Shown here: piece after piece, positions 1 to 11,984 of the stretch | How positions within the stretch are numbered: the stretch's first letter is position 1 | Layout of the letters: each line of letters starts with the position of its first letter | Source: Rhizobium herbae | Lineage (GTDB): Bacteria; Pseudomonadota; Alphaproteobacteria; Rhizobiales; Rhizobiaceae | NCBI RefSeq assembly: GCF_017873135.1 | Contig: NZ_JAGGJV010000003.1 | Location: 124,001-188,000 of the forward strand | Direction: 5' to 3' | DNA: 64,000 bases | Made by a program: the position numbers and the translations under genes | Notes under the pieces: model-generated | What the model saw: only the letters and a program-made list of their open reading frames with translations | The model's database searches: none | Told to the model about the DNA's origin: nothing

Positions 1-1364
<1,364 letters not shown>

Positions 1365-2249
1365 TTAGAGCGCTTCCGCGCCCGAAATGATTTCAATGAG
1401 TTCCTTGGTGATCTGAGCCTGACGCTGACGGTTGTAGGACAGCGTCAGCTTGTTGATCATTTCACCGGCATTGCGCGTGGCGTTGTCCATCGCGCTCATC
1501 TTGGCACCCATTTCACCCGCAACATTTTCGAGCAGAGCCCGGAAAACCTGCACCGAAATGTTGCGCGGAATGAGATCGCTGAGGATCTCGCCCGCATCTG
1601 GCTCGTATTCGTAGATTGCAGCGGCGGATGCTTCGTCCGTCTTGGCAACTGCGGGAGCAGCGGCCGGGATCAGCTGAAGCGCCGTCGGAACCTGGGAAAT
1701 GACCGACTTGAACTCCGAATAGAACAGAGTGCAGACGTCGAATTCGCCCCTTTCGAACAGGCCGATGACCTTTTTGCCAATCTGATCGGCGTTTTCGAAA
1801 CCGATCCGCTTGACTTCGCGCAGGTCGACACGATCGATGATCAGCGACGAGAACTCGCGACGAAGGATATCGAAGCCCTTCTTGCCGACGCAGATGATCT
1901 TCACCGTCTTGCCGTCGGCAAGCAGCTTGCGCACGTGATCGCGGGCAAAGCGGGCGATCTGGCTGTTGAAGCCGCCGCAAAGGCCGCGTTCCGCCGTGCA
2001 GACCACGAGCAGATGCGTCTGGTCGCGACCATTGCCTGTCATCAGGCGCGGCGCGCTGTCGTCCGTGCCCACAGCTTCGGCAATGTTCGCAAGAACGATC
2101 GCCATCCGCTGCGAATAGGGCCGGGCAGCCTCGGCCGCCTCCTGCGCACGCCGAAGCTTCGCCGCGGCGACCATTTTCATCGCCTTGGTGATCTTCTGCG
2201 TCGCCTTGACGGAGGCGATCCTGTTTTTCAGATCCTTAAGTGAAGGCAT
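1365..2249 (-). CDS. atpG: F1F0 ATP synthase subunit gamma
   Basis: Gamma subunit, the central rotor stalk of F1 that couples rotation of the c-ring to catalysis in alpha3beta3. The 294-residue product starts [20 protein letters not shown] and ends in a long helix ([20 protein letters not shown]), the two helices that form the coiled-coil shaft in this family. The [11 protein letters not shown] motif lies near residue 90. The length is normal for alphaproteobacteria. It sits between atpA (26-base gap) and atpD (24-base gap) in one minus-strand operon, so co-transcription is expected. Confidence 0.98.
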   Translation of the reverse strand: MPSLKDLKNRIASVKATQKITKAMKMVAAAKLRRAQEAAEAARPYSQRMAIVLANIAEAVGTDDSAPRLMTGNGRDQTHLLVVCTAERGLCGGFNSQIARFARDHVRKLLADGKTVKIICVGKKGFDILRREFSSLIIDRVDLREVKRIGFENADQIGKKVIGLFERGEFDVCTLFYSEFKSVISQVPTALQLIPAAAPAVAKTDEASAAAIYEYEPDAGEILSDLIPRNISVQVFRALLENVAGEMGAKMSAMDNATRNAGEMINKLTLSYNRQRQAQITKELIEIISGAEAL

Positions 2250-2275
2250 CCGTTATCGTCCTAACTGGTACCCGA

Positions 2276-3805
2276 TCAGGCGAAGGATTTCGCAAACGTG
2301 TCGATGGCGGCCTTGAGCTTGCCCTTGACGTCGTCGCTGATTGCCTTGTCCTTGCGGATAGCCTCGAGAATGTCCTTGCCTTCGGAACGCATGTACGACA
2401 GCAGACCCTGCTCGAACGCGCCAACCTTGTTGACGGCGATCTTGTCGAGATAACCGTTCACGCCGGCGAAGATCACGGCGACCTGTTCTTCCGTCTTCAG
2501 CGGCGAGAACTGCGGCTGCTTCAGGAGTTCGGTCAGGCGTGCACCGCGGTTCAGCAGGCGCTGCGTCGCAGCGTCAAGGTCCGAACCGAACTGGGCGAAC
2601 GCTGCCATTTCGCGATACTGGGCGAGTTCGCCCTTGATCGAGCCGGCAACCTGCTTCATCGCCTTGACCTGAGCGGCGGAACCGACGCGGGAAACCGACA
2701 GACCGACGTTCACCGCCGGGCGGATGCCCTGGTAGAACAGGTCCGTTTCAAGGAAGATCTGGCCGTCGGTGATCGAGATCACGTTGGTCGGGATGAACGC
2801 CGAAACGTCGTTGCCCTGGGTTTCGATAACCGGCAGAGCCGTCAGCGAGCCGGCGCCATTGGCGTCGGAAAGCTTTGCGGCGCGCTCGAGGAGACGCGAA
2901 TGCAGGTAGAAAACGTCGCCCGGGTAGGCTTCGCGGCCTGGTGGGCGGCGCAGCAGCAGCGACATCTGGCGGTAGGACACAGCCTGCTTCGAAAGGTCGT
3001 CGTAACCGATCAGAGCATGCATGCCGTTGTCGCGGAAGTATTCGCCCATGGCGCAACCGGCGAACGGCGCGAGATACTGCATCGGAGCCGGATCGGATGC
3101 CGTCGCAGCCACGATGATCGAGTACTTCAGTGCGCCACGCTCTTCGAGAACCTTGACGAACTGGGCAACCGTCGAACGCTTCTGGCCGATAGCGACATAG
3201 ACGCAATACAGCTTTTCGGCATCCGGACCATTGTCGTGAATGGCCTTCTGGTTGAGGATCGTGTCGAGAATGATGGCGGTCTTGCCGGTCTGGCGGTCGC
3301 CGATGACCAGCTCGCGCTGGCCGCGGCCGACCGGGATCAGAGCGTCGATGGCCTTGAGGCCAGTCGACATCGGCTCATGAACCGACTTGCGCGGGATGAT
3401 GCCCGGAGCCTTGACGTCAACGCGCGAGCGCTGCTTGGCATTGATCGGGCCCTTGCCGTCGATCGGGTTGCCGAGCGCGTCAACGACGCGGCCGAGCAGT
3501 TCCGGACCAACCGGAACGTCGACGATGGCGCCGGTCCGCTTGACGGTGTCGCCTTCCTTGATGCCACGGTCGGCACCGAAGATAACCACACCGACATTGT
3601 CGGCTTCCAGGTTCAGTGCCATGCCGCGAATTCCACCCGGGAATTCAACCATCTCGCCGGCCTGGACGTTGTCCAGACCGTAGACGCGGGCAATACCGTC
3701 ACCGACGGACAGCACCTGGCCGACTTCGGAGACTTCTGCCTCCTGGCCGAAGTTTTTGATTTGATCTTTGAGAATTGCGGAAATTTCCGCGGCGCGGATA
3801 TCCAT
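2276..3805 (-). CDS. atpA: F1F0 ATP synthase subunit alpha
   Basis: Alpha subunit of F1, carrying the non-catalytic nucleotide sites that alternate with beta. The 509-residue protein has the P-loop GDRQTGKT near residue 170 and the conserved [13 protein letters not shown] segment near residue 370, and is full length for the family. The ATG at 3805 shares one base with the atpH stop codon (TGATG), an arrangement that favours translational coupling. Gene order atpH-atpA-atpG-atpD matches the split alphaproteobacterial arrangement in which the F0 genes lie elsewhere. Confidence 0.98.
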   Translation of the reverse strand: MDIRAAEISAILKDQIKNFGQEAEVSEVGQVLSVGDGIARVYGLDNVQAGEMVEFPGGIRGMALNLEADNVGVVIFGADRGIKEGDTVKRTGAIVDVPVGPELLGRVVDALGNPIDGKGPINAKQRSRVDVKAPGIIPRKSVHEPMSTGLKAIDALIPVGRGQRELVIGDRQTGKTAIILDTILNQKAIHDNGPDAEKLYCVYVAIGQKRSTVAQFVKVLEERGALKYSIIVAATASDPAPMQYLAPFAGCAMGEYFRDNGMHALIGYDDLSKQAVSYRQMSLLLRRPPGREAYPGDVFYLHSRLLERAAKLSDANGAGSLTALPVIETQGNDVSAFIPTNVISITDGQIFLETDLFYQGIRPAVNVGLSVSRVGSAAQVKAMKQVAGSIKGELAQYREMAAFAQFGSDLDAATQRLLNRGARLTELLKQPQFSPLKTEEQVAVIFAGVNGYLDKIAVNKVGAFEQGLLSYMRSEGKDILEAIRKDKAISDDVKGKLKAAIDTFAKSFA

Positions 3806-4371
3806 CAGCCGACCTCTTTCAGTGCAAGCTTAAGGCTAGAAAGCTTTGTGCGAAGGGAAGTGTCAATCTGGCGGGACCCGACCTTGACGATCAGACCACC
3901 GAGAAGAGAGGGTTCAACCGTGACGTTGAGCGTCACGTCTTTGCCGGTGACGCTCTTCAGCGCCGCCTTCAATTCAGTTTGCTGCGCTACGGAGAGCGCA
4001 TGAGCCGAAGTCACTTCGGCGGAAACTTCGCCACGATGACGGGCGGCGGTTTCGCGATAGGATTTGACGATGCCGGGAACGGCAAAGAGGCGGCGATTGC
4101 GCGCAACGACCTTCAGGAAATTGCCGACCAGACCCGAGATACCAGCCTTTTCAATGATCGCGGAAATGGCCTTGAACTGGTCGTCGGCAGAAAAGATCGG
4201 GCTGACGATGAGGCGCTTCAAATCGGCGCTTTCGTTGATCAGCGACTGGAACGCATCCAGATCAGACCCAACGCTCTCCACCGATCCTGCTTCCCGCGCG
4301 AGATCGAAAAGCGAAGACGCGTATCTTTCTGCAACACCGGAAATAAGCTGGGATGTGTCTGCCACGGGCAC
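3805..4371 (-). CDS. atpH: F1F0 ATP synthase subunit delta
   Basis: Delta subunit (OSCP homologue) that joins F1 to the peripheral stalk. The product is 188 residues with the usual helical N-terminal domain ([18 protein letters not shown]) and the C-terminal segment [20 protein letters not shown]. No ATG is available in frame near the 5' end; the best start is GTG at 4371, preceded by GAGAG about seven bases upstream, with a second GTG two codons later as an alternative. It is the first gene of the atp operon, so the operon promoter should lie in 4372-4500. Confidence 0.97.
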   Translation of the reverse strand: MPVADTSQLISGVAERYASSLFDLAREAGSVESVGSDLDAFQSLINESADLKRLIVSPIFSADDQFKAISAIIEKAGISGLVGNFLKVVARNRRLFAVPGIVKSYRETAARHRGEVSAEVTSAHALSVAQQTELKAALKSVTGKDVTLNVTVEPSLLGGLIVKVGSRQIDTSLRTKLSSLKLALKEVG

Positions 4372-4636
4372 AAGCTTCTCTCATTTTAATCCAAGGGCGA
4401 TGTCTGCGGAGAACCGTAAACCCAACATCTTGAATTTGTTGCTATATTTTAAAGGTCACACAAGCCGGGCGGCCTGTTTCCCCCACAAGTCGCGGTTCGT
4501 CTAGCATAGGATATCTGGACTCGCAACACGCGAACAGCACGAATGCGCTTAAGATCGCCCGGTTTGGCCAAATTTTGACAAAAATGGGGTATGAACTGGT
4601 GAGGTCCACACTGTATGGGCCCTCCCTGGGTCAAAT

Positions 4637-5023
4637 TCAGATGAAGCCGAAGACGTAGGCCAAGGGTAAGGCTGAAAGCACGATCTGGACGGCCAGATAC
4701 AGCCAGTTCACCACCGTATTGCCGCTGTCCGACAGCATCGACAGGATGCGGCCGAAAGCAGCCAGCGCAAAGGCGGCACCGAGCGCCAGGAAATACGGTT
4801 TATCGATCAGAAGCGTCGCCGCGATCCCTAATCCAAGCGGAAGACCACCCATAGCCGAACGTGCTTCCGCATAACCGCCCTGCCGGCCTTCGCGAATGTC
4901 GAGTCCGAGAACACGGAAGGCTATGCGGGGAGCAAAGAAGAAGAAAAGACCCAAAAAACAGGCAGCAATGGCTGAGCAGAACGCCAGGAACTCTCCTGTC
5001 TCCGTCGGAATATATAACTCCAT
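4637..5023 (-). CDS. Small four-helix inner-membrane protein, DUF4345-like
   Basis: Predicted 128-residue membrane protein with about four hydrophobic segments (residues ~12-33, 58-75, 77-95 and 104-127). The central stretch AEARSAMGGLPLGLG followed by a helix and FGRILSML resembles the DUF4345 family of small membrane proteins of unknown function; that assignment is from memory of the family pattern only. It lies in the insert separating atpH from priA, on the same strand as both but with a long gap to each, so it is probably a single-gene unit. A second protein of this type lies at 59204-59635. Confidence 0.75.
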   Translation of the reverse strand: MELYIPTETGEFLAFCSAIAACFLGLFFFFAPRIAFRVLGLDIREGRQGGYAEARSAMGGLPLGLGIAATLLIDKPYFLALGAAFALAAFGRILSMLSDSGNTVVNWLYLAVQIVLSALPLAYVFGFI

Positions 5024-5169
5024 GGCATTTCCCCGCTTTGGCCTGATCGCATTGATCTAACGCAAGTGCGGCTGAAAGGGAATCGGCCCGGAAACGGAAT
5101 TCGACGCAGCTTCACATGCTTGTCGCGCCGTCGCGAACGACCGGGCATCCTCTCCCTGCAGTCGCCACG

Positions 5170-5206
5170 AAAAAACACCCACGCGACTTTACCGTCGCGT
5201 GGGTGT
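5170..5206 (-). terminator. Rho-independent terminator of the RTX gene
   Basis: A perfect 13-bp inverted repeat (ACACCCACGCGAC at 5175-5187 and its complement at 5194-5206) with a 6-base loop is followed, reading on the minus strand, by a run of T (AAAAA at 5171-5175 on plus). It sits about 50 bases after the stop codon of the RTX gene at 5260, exactly where a minus-strand intrinsic terminator is expected. Confidence 0.9.
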
Positions 5207-5259
5207 CGAGAACTCACTCAGTGCCCCCCCAACGACTTCGCCGGAGCAGCGCCGCGCTG

Positions 5260-7197
5260 TCAGATGATATCGAAGTCCCGATAGGTCAGCGACAGGTTCG
5301 GATCCAGTCTGGCGATGAGTACCGAACCGCCCGCCTCGTTGCCGTTCGAATCGTAATAGAGTTCCCCGGTGTCCCGCTCATAGATGAGACGGTGCTTCGC
5401 GTCGGTCGCAAGGCCGGTACTGTTGCTGGCAAAGGCGGACGAGAGCAGAATACCGGCGGCGCCGACCGTCTTGAAGATCGCATTTTCGAGGATGATGCGG
5501 TCGTCGGTGACATTGAAATCTGCGATCGTGTCGACATTGGTGGAAGCACTCGGTGTCGTATTGAAGACGAAGTTGTCCTTGCCCGTGCCGCCCGTCAGCA
5601 AGTCGCTCCCCGCACCACCAGTAAGGGTATCATTGCCGGAACCACCGATCAGCTTGTCGTTGCCGCTGCCACCGCTGAGCTTGTCGTTGCCGGCACCACC
5701 GTCGAGCGTGTTGTTGCCGCTATTGCCGGTGATGGTATTGCCGCCGCCATTGCCCGTACCGTTGATGTTGCCGGAGCCCAGCAGCTTCAGATTTTCGATG
5801 CCGGTATAGCTGCCGAGCGACCGGGAGATCGTGGACGTGATTGTGTCCATGCCCGCGCTGTCGGTAACGCCGTCCGCGCCCGAGCCCAGCACATAGGTGT
5901 CGTTTCCGGAGCCGCCGATCAGCTTGTCCGTATTGGCCCCGCCGTCCAGGATATTGTTGCCGGCATTGCCGGTGATCGTGTTCTTGAGCCCGTTGCCGGT
6001 GGCGTTGATGTTGCCCGACCCCAGCAGCGTCAGGTTTTCGAAAGCGCCCCGGACATAGGAGGTCTCGGCAAGATTGAAACTCACCGAGGAGCGCACGGTG
6101 TCGACACCGCTGCCGCTGCGCTCGTCAATGACATCCGTCACCCGGTCGACCACATAGATATCATTGCCCGAGCCGCCGAGAAGCGTGTCGATGCCGGAAC
6201 CGCCGTCCAGAATGTCGTTGCCCGCTCCCGTTTCGATGCGGTCATTGCCGCTGCCGCCGCCGACATTGTCGGCCCCGACATGGCCGCGATAAATGTCAGC
6301 ACCGCCCTCCAGATCGATCCGTGGCGCACCAGTCTTGAAACGGCCAAGTCCCGTCAGGTCAAAGACATCCTTGCCCGTGGTGCCGGTCAGCAGAAAACCA
6401 TTGGTATCGAGGACCTCGATACTCGCCGCCGCGGTGATCGTGAAGGTCTGGCGGTCGGTATCGTCGGTCAGCCGGATCGTGTCGCTGCCCTGGCCTCCCA
6501 GAAACGTGTCGGTGCCGATATCGCCGATCCAGAACGTATCGTCGCCGGCGCCGCCATCGAACAGGTCGCGGCCGGCATCGCCATAGAGCTGGTCGTTTCC
6601 GGCGCCACCGTACAATTTGTCATTGCCCGCGCCGCCGCGCACGATATCGATACCGGCGTGGCCGACATAGGTATCCTCGCCGCCGTGCAGATCGATTGCC
6701 GGACCGGTGTTGACGAGCTTGGTCAGGCCACTGAAATCATAGGTATCGCCGCCTTGCGTGCCCTGCATCGAAAACCCGCCGGTATTGAGCGCCTCGACGC
6801 CCGATGCGGCGTCAAGAATGATCTTCTGGCGAACCAGATTGCCGGAAAGGCGAACGGTATCGGTGCCTGAGCCGCCGACGAACGTGTCGATGCCGGCAAT
6901 GTTGCCCTCGATCCAGAAAGTGTCGTTACCGGCGCCGCCGTCGAGCAGATCGTCGCCCGGTCCACCATAGAGTTGATCGTCGCCATCCTGGCCATAAAGG
7001 TAGTCGTTCCCCTCTTCGCCACGCAGCTGGTCATTGCCGCCGCCGCCAAAAATCCGGTCCCGGCCGTCGCCGCCGCGCAGGTCGTCGTTGCCGGTTTCAA
7101 GCGCGGGATCCGTCCCCTCGGCATAACCGTAGATATAGTCGGAGCTGATACCGCCCTGGCGAAAATCATTGCCTTTCGTGCCGAAAATACTGGCCAT
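5260..7197 (-). CDS. RTX calcium-binding protein, probable type I secretion substrate
   Basis: 645-residue extracellular-type protein built almost entirely of RTX nonapeptides (GGxGxDxLx), which bind calcium and fold as parallel beta-rolls after secretion. RTX blocks cover residues ~37-93, ~186-220, ~309-348 and ~411-540. Between them are two related ~100-residue modules (about 90-185 and 219-318), each starting DDTFWI/NDTFWI and containing VEALNTGGF/IEVLDTNGF, and two shorter modules (LLGSGNINATGN and LLGSGNINGTGN). There is no N-terminal signal peptide; the end DNFVFN...YRDFDII resembles type I secretion signals. No enzymatic domain is recognisable, so it may be an adhesin, matrix or surface protein. 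No type I exporter genes are in the window. It is divergent from nothing and shares its strand with the LuxR gene upstream. Confidence 0.9.
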   Translation of the reverse strand: MASIFGTKGNDFRQGGISSDYIYGYAEGTDPALETGNDDLRGGDGRDRIFGGGGNDQLRGEEGNDYLYGQDGDDQLYGGPGDDLLDGGAGNDTFWIEGNIAGIDTFVGGSGTDTVRLSGNLVRQKIILDAASGVEALNTGGFSMQGTQGGDTYDFSGLTKLVNTGPAIDLHGGEDTYVGHAGIDIVRGGAGNDKLYGGAGNDQLYGDAGRDLFDGGAGDDTFWIGDIGTDTFLGGQGSDTIRLTDDTDRQTFTITAAASIEVLDTNGFLLTGTTGKDVFDLTGLGRFKTGAPRIDLEGGADIYRGHVGADNVGGGSGNDRIETGAGNDILDGGSGIDTLLGGSGNDIYVVDRVTDVIDERSGSGVDTVRSSVSFNLAETSYVRGAFENLTLLGSGNINATGNGLKNTITGNAGNNILDGGANTDKLIGGSGNDTYVLGSGADGVTDSAGMDTITSTISRSLGSYTGIENLKLLGSGNINGTGNGGGNTITGNSGNNTLDGGAGNDKLSGGSGNDKLIGGSGNDTLTGGAGSDLLTGGTGKDNFVFNTTPSASTNVDTIADFNVTDDRIILENAIFKTVGAAGILLSSAFASNSTGLATDAKHRLIYERDTGELYYDSNGNEAGGSVLIARLDPNLSLTYRDFDII

Positions 7198-7429
7198 GCC
7201 AATCCTCCTTCAAACGCCGTCTGCCTCTGGCTTAGGGCCACACCGCAGCGAGCGACGGAGCAACCAACAGCTGAGTGCCACAATCAAGAGGGGGAAACAG
7301 GTATCGGAATTGAGTATTTTTCGACGCTAATGCATGTCGCCCGAAAGGGGACAGCAGTTTCGTGAAGACGATAAGCATCAAAACAAAGACCTCGAGCGCG
7401 TCGCGCGAATCCTTTTCACGTGACACGCT

Positions 7430-8152
7430 TCACGGAGCGATATGAGCCCGGTGCATCGCCACGGCGACGGCGCCGAGCGTACTCGACACGCCGTAAGTGC
7501 GGCGAATGTTCTGCAGATGCTTGCGCACTGTCGCCGTCGATATCCTCAGAATATCGGCGATCTCGTCGGCGGTTTTGTCCATGGCGGCCCAGGTAAGGAT
7601 TTCCTGCTCGCGCGGGGTGAGTACGATCTCCAGCACATCGGGATGCCGCAGGTTCTCGACACACCGGACCGTCATCATGCTCATCAGGTTGACGGCCGTC
7701 AGCTCGCGCCGCGATAGGCGGAGTTGCCTGGCGGGAGACGCGAAAGAAACAAGCGCCTGCCAATGGCGGCGCGAATAGCTGGGAACGACATAGCCACTCA
7801 TAAGCCCGAAATCCGTCGCCTCGTTCGCCACCAGTCTTGAACTTGCCGAGGCGCTCAAACGCTCAGGCACATCCTGCCAGTAGAAAGGCTGGATGGCGGT
7901 GCGACTATGGCGGCAGACACCGTCAACATCCGCATAGCGCCGTTCCACATAGCGCTGGAACCAGCCGTCCGGCCAGCCGTTGAGTTCCACCAGCGGTTCG
8001 AGCTCTTCGCTGCCCGCAGGCACACCGCTGACGATCAGATGTTCGAAACCCACTTTACGGACGGCATGAAGAAGATCAGCAAGCAAGGCGTCGGTCGTAC
8101 GATGGGTTCGGCATCGCTCCACAAATTCAAAGGTTTCAACCTCGATGGTCAT
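7430..8152 (-). CDS. LuxR-family regulator with autoinducer-binding-like domain
   Basis: About 240-residue transcription factor. The N-terminal two thirds resemble the acyl-homoserine-lactone-binding domain: GWPDGWFQRYVERRYADVD keeps the W-x3-Y-x8-D arrangement of TraR/LuxR ligand sites, and FYWQDV supplies the later Trp. The C-terminal ~65 residues (LTPREQEILTWAAMDKTADE and on) form a LuxR helix-turn-helix. The ATG at 8152 is preferred to one six codons upstream because GGGAGG precedes it by ten bases. No autoinducer synthase is nearby, so this would be a solo (orphan) LuxR. It lies directly upstream of the RTX gene on the same strand (232-base gap), a plausible but unproven target. Confidence 0.88.
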   Translation of the reverse strand: MTIEVETFEFVERCRTHRTTDALLADLLHAVRKVGFEHLIVSGVPAGSEELEPLVELNGWPDGWFQRYVERRYADVDGVCRHSRTAIQPFYWQDVPERLSASASSRLVANEATDFGLMSGYVVPSYSRRHWQALVSFASPARQLRLSRRELTAVNLMSMMTVRCVENLRHPDVLEIVLTPREQEILTWAAMDKTADEIADILRISTATVRKHLQNIRRTYGVSSTLGAVAVAMHRAHIAP

Positions 8153-8389
8153 GCGCGTCCTGCCTCCCAAGCCTCAAGCAAGACTGTAATCAAACTTTGT
8201 AGAGAGGCAAGTATCTCCGCACCTGTCCTTGGCGTTCCCCATTCCGGACCTTCGCGCCGGACTATTTCCGAGCATGCCTGCTTGTGACTTCCTGGAAGCG
8301 GGTGAGGAATTCACGCGCGGTGCGAGAAAATTCTTGTCAGCATCGCAATGTGGCGCCCCGCATTGTTTCACCTGAGCGAGAACTCCAAT

Positions 8390-10594
8390 TCAAAGAAAAC
8401 TCTGCGGATCGATATCCAGCTGGACGCTGACCGAGCCGCGCATCTTCGGGCCGCTGGCCAGCATGGTCTTCACAAAGGCCTGCATGTCGCTGTTGCGGCG
8501 GCCGTGGACCAGCAGCCGGAAACGGTGGCGGCCGCGGATCAGCGCCAGCGGCGCCTCGGCCGGCCCCAGAATGCTGATGCCGCTGACCCGCGGTGCTGCC
8601 TGCCGCAGGCCGCGTGCATGGCCTTCGGCATCGGCGCGGGTATCCGCCGACACGATAATGGAGGCGAGACGTCCGAACGGCGGCAGCAGCGCTTTCTCCC
8701 GTTCGCCGATCTCGCGCTCATAGAACGCCTCCGAATCTCCTGAAACGATGGCCTGCATCACCGGATGCTGCGGCTGGTAGGTCTGGAGCAGACCCAGGCT
8801 CTTCAGACCCGTCCGCCCCGCCCGGCCCGTCACCTGGCTGAGCAGCTGGAATGTTCGCTCGGCAGCGCGTGGATCGCCATTGGCAAGGCCGATATCGGCA
8901 TCGACGATACCGACAAAGGTCATCATCGGAAAGTTGTGTCCCTTGGCGACCAGCTGTGTGCCGACAACGATATCGGCTTCGCCCTTGGCGATCGCCTCCA
9001 GCTCCAGCCGCAGCCGCTTGACGCCCATCAGGTCGGAGGACAGCACGATGGTGCGCGCGTCGGGAAAATGCCGATCGACTTCCTCGGCGATCCGCTCGAC
9101 GCCGGGCCCGCAGGCGACCAGATGGTCGAACGTGCCGCATTCGGGGCAGCTCTCCGGTGTGCGTTCGGCATAGCCGCAATGATGACACTGGATCTGGCCG
9201 CGAAACCGGTGCTCGACCAGCCAGGTCGAGCAATCCGGGCACTGGAAACGGTGGCCGCAGACCCGGCAGAGCGTCAGCGGCGCATAGCCCCGCCGGTTGA
9301 GGAACAGCAAGGCCTGCTCGCCGCGCTCCAAAGCCTTGCCGATATGGCGCAGCAGCACCGGCGACAGGAAACCACCGCGTTCGGGCGGATGCCGGCGCAT
9401 GTCGACGAGACCGAGATCCGGGAGCGCGGCGTCGCCAAACCGCGTCGGCAGGTGGATCGGCTTGTAGCGGCCGAGATCGCCGTTCACCCGGCTTTCCACC
9501 GATGGCGTCGCCGAGACCAGCACGACCGGAAAATCGCCGATGCGGGCGCGCACCACCGCCATGTCGCGGGCGTTGTAGAAGACGCGGTCTTCCTGCTTGT
9601 AGGCGGGATCATGCTCTTCATCCACCACGATGAGACCGAGATTTTCGAACGGCAGGAACAGCGCCGAACGGGCGCCGGCGACGACACGGACACCACCCTC
9701 CGTCACCTGCCGCCAGACCTTTTCGCGGGTTCGCGGCGCAAGGTCGGAATGCCATTCGGCGGGTTTGGAGCCGAACCGATCCTGGAAACGCTCCATGAAG
9801 CTCGCCGTCAGGGCGATTTCCGGCAAAAGGATCAGCACCTGCTTGCCGGCCTTCAAGGTCGCGGCGATGGCCTCGAAATAGACCTCGGTCTTGCCCGAGC
9901 CGGTAATGCCGTCGATCAGCGAAACGGAAAACCCGCCGGCATCGACGCTTTCGAGCAGATCCAATGCTGCCTGCTTCTGCGGTCCTTCCAGCCGATGCTC
10001 GGCATAATCCGGATCGGGCGCGGCCACCACCGGCGGCGGCGGCATGAAGACGGTCTCGAACACGCCCTGCGCCGTCAGCCCGTCGATCACGCTTGAGGAT
10101 GTGCCGGCCGCATGCGCAAGCCCCGACCGCGTCCAGGTGAATCCATTGTCGGCGGTTGCGATCACCCGTTCGCGCGCCGGCGTCATCCGTTCCGGCCGCG
10201 TATCGGTCAGCCGCAACCCCTCGATCATCGGCTCGGGATCGAAGGCGGCGGGCGCCCGCAGCGCCATGCGGGCGACAAGACCGGGCGGCGAGACGGTATA
10301 GGCGGCGACCCAATCGAGAAAAGTGCGCATGTCCCGCGACAACGGCGGACAATCGAAGACCTGGGTGATGGCCTTCAGCTTTTTCGGATCGACAGCGTCG
10401 TCCTGCACACCATCCCAGACGACACCCACCACCTGACGCGGCCCGAGCGGCACCTGCACGATCGAGCCTGGCGTAACAGCCATTCCCTCCGGCACGGCAT
10501 AGGAGTATGCTTTCGGCGCGGGCATCGGCACCAGAACGGGCACGACGCGGCGGGCGAACAGGTCGTCAAACAAATCGGTCGAATCTTCGGTCAT
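8390..10594 (-). CDS. priA: Primosomal replication restart helicase PriA
   Basis: PriA binds stalled or repaired forks and reloads the replicative helicase. The 734-residue product has the N-terminal DNA-binding region (residues 1-~110), the Walker A motif GITGSGKT at 229-236, a DEEHD Walker B box, and a zinc-binding insert with eight or more Cys ([13 protein letters not shown] then CHHCGY and CPECG), followed by the SF2 C-terminal helicase half ([21 protein letters not shown]). It is complete. It is transcribed away from the transaldolase-like gene at 10690, with 95 bases between the two starts. Confidence 0.97.
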   Translation of the reverse strand: MTEDSTDLFDDLFARRVVPVLVPMPAPKAYSYAVPEGMAVTPGSIVQVPLGPRQVVGVVWDGVQDDAVDPKKLKAITQVFDCPPLSRDMRTFLDWVAAYTVSPPGLVARMALRAPAAFDPEPMIEGLRLTDTRPERMTPARERVIATADNGFTWTRSGLAHAAGTSSSVIDGLTAQGVFETVFMPPPPVVAAPDPDYAEHRLEGPQKQAALDLLESVDAGGFSVSLIDGITGSGKTEVYFEAIAATLKAGKQVLILLPEIALTASFMERFQDRFGSKPAEWHSDLAPRTREKVWRQVTEGGVRVVAGARSALFLPFENLGLIVVDEEHDPAYKQEDRVFYNARDMAVVRARIGDFPVVLVSATPSVESRVNGDLGRYKPIHLPTRFGDAALPDLGLVDMRRHPPERGGFLSPVLLRHIGKALERGEQALLFLNRRGYAPLTLCRVCGHRFQCPDCSTWLVEHRFRGQIQCHHCGYAERTPESCPECGTFDHLVACGPGVERIAEEVDRHFPDARTIVLSSDLMGVKRLRLELEAIAKGEADIVVGTQLVAKGHNFPMMTFVGIVDADIGLANGDPRAAERTFQLLSQVTGRAGRTGLKSLGLLQTYQPQHPVMQAIVSGDSEAFYEREIGEREKALLPPFGRLASIIVSADTRADAEGHARGLRQAAPRVSGISILGPAEAPLALIRGRHRFRLLVHGRRNSDMQAFVKTMLASGPKMRGSVSVQLDIDPQSFL

Positions 10595-10689
10595 CGGCCG
10601 TGACCTTGCCTTCGGATTGCGTTAAAGAAAACCCCGAAACATCAAAAGCAGCCCGCGCAACGCCGCCGCGCGCCGAAAGGGAGAATTCC

Positions 10690-11343
10690 ATGAAGTTTTT
10701 TGTCGATACAGCCGATGTCAATGAAATCCGTGAGTTGAACGACCTCGGTCTCGTTGACGGCGTGACGACCAATCCGTCGCTGATCCTCAAGTCGGGCCGC
10801 AACATCGTCGAAGTCACCAAGGAAATCTGCGGCATCGTCGACGGCCCGGTTTCGGCCGAAGTGGCTGCCACCGACTACGAGACGATCATGAAGGAAGCGG
10901 CCGTCATTTCGAAGATCGCCGACAATATCTGCATCAAGCTGCCGCTGACACTCGACGGCCTCAAGGCCTGCAAGAACCTGTCGTCCGACGGTCACCTGAC
11001 CAATGTGACGCTGTGCTTCTCGGCCAACCAGGCGCTGCTCGCCGCCAAGGCCGGCGCGACCTTCGTCTCGCCCTTCGTCGGCCGCCTCGACGACATCGCC
11101 TTCGACGGCATGGAACTGATCCGCGAAATCCGCCAGATCTTCGACAATTACGGCTACGAGACCGAAATCCTCGCCGCCTCGATCCGCACGGTCAACCACG
11201 TCAAGGAAGCCGCCCTGATCGGCGCCGACGTCATCACCGCCCCGCCGGCAACCCTGAAGGCGCTGGTCAAGCACCCGCTGACCGATGCCGGCCTCGCAAC
11301 CTTCCTCGCCGACTGGGCCAAGACCGGCCAGAAGATCGCCTGA
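10690..11343 (+). CDS. fsa: Fructose-6-phosphate aldolase / small transaldolase
   Basis: 217-residue TIM-barrel enzyme of the small transaldolase (TalC/MipB/FSA) family, which either transfers dihydroxyacetone units or cleaves fructose 6-phosphate. It starts [20 protein letters not shown], then [10 protein letters not shown], and has the Schiff-base lysine in NICIKLPLT, all typical of the group. The ATG at 10690 is preceded by AAAGGGAG eight bases upstream. Transaldolase and aldolase activities cannot be told apart from sequence by eye. It is a single gene, divergent from priA and ended by a clear terminator. Confidence 0.95.
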   Translation: MKFFVDTADVNEIRELNDLGLVDGVTTNPSLILKSGRNIVEVTKEICGIVDGPVSAEVAATDYETIMKEAAVISKIADNICIKLPLTLDGLKACKNLSSDGHLTNVTLCFSANQALLAAKAGATFVSPFVGRLDDIAFDGMELIREIRQIFDNYGYETEILAASIRTVNHVKEAALIGADVITAPPATLKALVKHPLTDAGLATFLADWAKTGQKIA

Positions 11344-11370
11344 TTTTTTTCAGGAATGGAATGAACAAGG

Positions 11371-11400
11371 AGCCCCGCGAGACGATCGCGGGGCTTTTTT
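11371..11400 (+). terminator. Rho-independent terminator after fsa
   Basis: Perfect 10-bp stem AGCCCCGCGA (11371-11380) with TCGCGGGGCT (11386-11395), a 5-base loop, and a run of six T. It lies 28 bases past the fsa stop codon. Confidence 0.95.
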
Positions 11401-11419
11401 ATGGGGAACAACTCTTCGA

Positions 11420-11839
11420 TCACAAATTGAGGCGTGACCCCATAAACCGGCAGGATGCGTGACAATAAAAGCCACCCAATGGCGGATCAATCTCCACCAA
11501 CCAACCTTTCGCAAGGCGTTTTCCCGATGATCCGCAGTTTCGTATGGAGATGGGGGGCACGTAACCCCATTGCTTTCGAGTGCCATCTGCGCACCGGACC
11601 TCAATCACGCCGTCCATCTGCGGAATTGTGTAGAAGAAGCCGTTCCAAAGCCGATGCAATTTTTGTTCGGCTCCACCGCTATTGGTGATAACGGCCGTTT
11701 GCACGCCCTGAGTTTCATCGACGACGATCGCCCATCCGGAAACCCAGAAGAAGCCCCAGACCGATACGAGAAGGATTGCGCCGATCAGCCACGGCAAAAG
11801 AGCAGAAAATGACTTGTACATCGAGACAACATCGAACAT
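11420..11839 (-). CDS. Hypothetical protein with one N-terminal membrane helix
   Basis: Up to 139 residues, not recognised. A single hydrophobic segment (about residues 17-40, LPWLIGAILLVSVWGFFWVS) suggests a membrane anchor with the rest outside or periplasmic; four Cys occur in the C-terminal half, which ends in a short basic/aromatic tail. The start is uncertain: ATG at 11839 or the ATG six codons later at 11821, neither with a strong ribosome site. Codon choice is less GC-rich than the neighbours. It stands alone, convergent with fsa. It may be a small accessory gene, or less likely not a gene at all. Confidence 0.5.
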   Translation of the reverse strand: MFDVVSMYKSFSALLPWLIGAILLVSVWGFFWVSGWAIVVDETQGVQTAVITNSGGAEQKLHRLWNGFFYTIPQMDGVIEVRCADGTRKQWGYVPPISIRNCGSSGKRLAKGWLVEIDPPLGGFYCHASCRFMGSRLNL

Positions 11840-11984
11840 TCGCTGAATGTCTGCAACTGGGCGTTCAGCGAATTTGGGCTTTCAGTACATGAAGTAAAAC
11901 CCGCGATCTAAGATTTAAGAATAGAAACTCATCTTTTGGCCTGAGTTGGGATCCACGATGCCAATCAGCAGTAGGGGGCAGCTT

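Noticed and set aside
2240-4003. Plus-strand open frame opposite atpA and atpH
   Set aside because: Antisense shadow of conserved ATP synthase genes, with no family pattern.
4449-4634. 61-codon minus frame between atpH and the membrane protein
   Set aside because: No ribosome site, no domain, and low coding character; probably covers the atp promoter region.
5116-6870. 584-codon plus-strand frame opposite the RTX gene
   Set aside because: Regular Ala/Val/Ile-rich repeats are the reverse complement of the RTX repeats; the minus-strand product has clear calcium-binding motifs.
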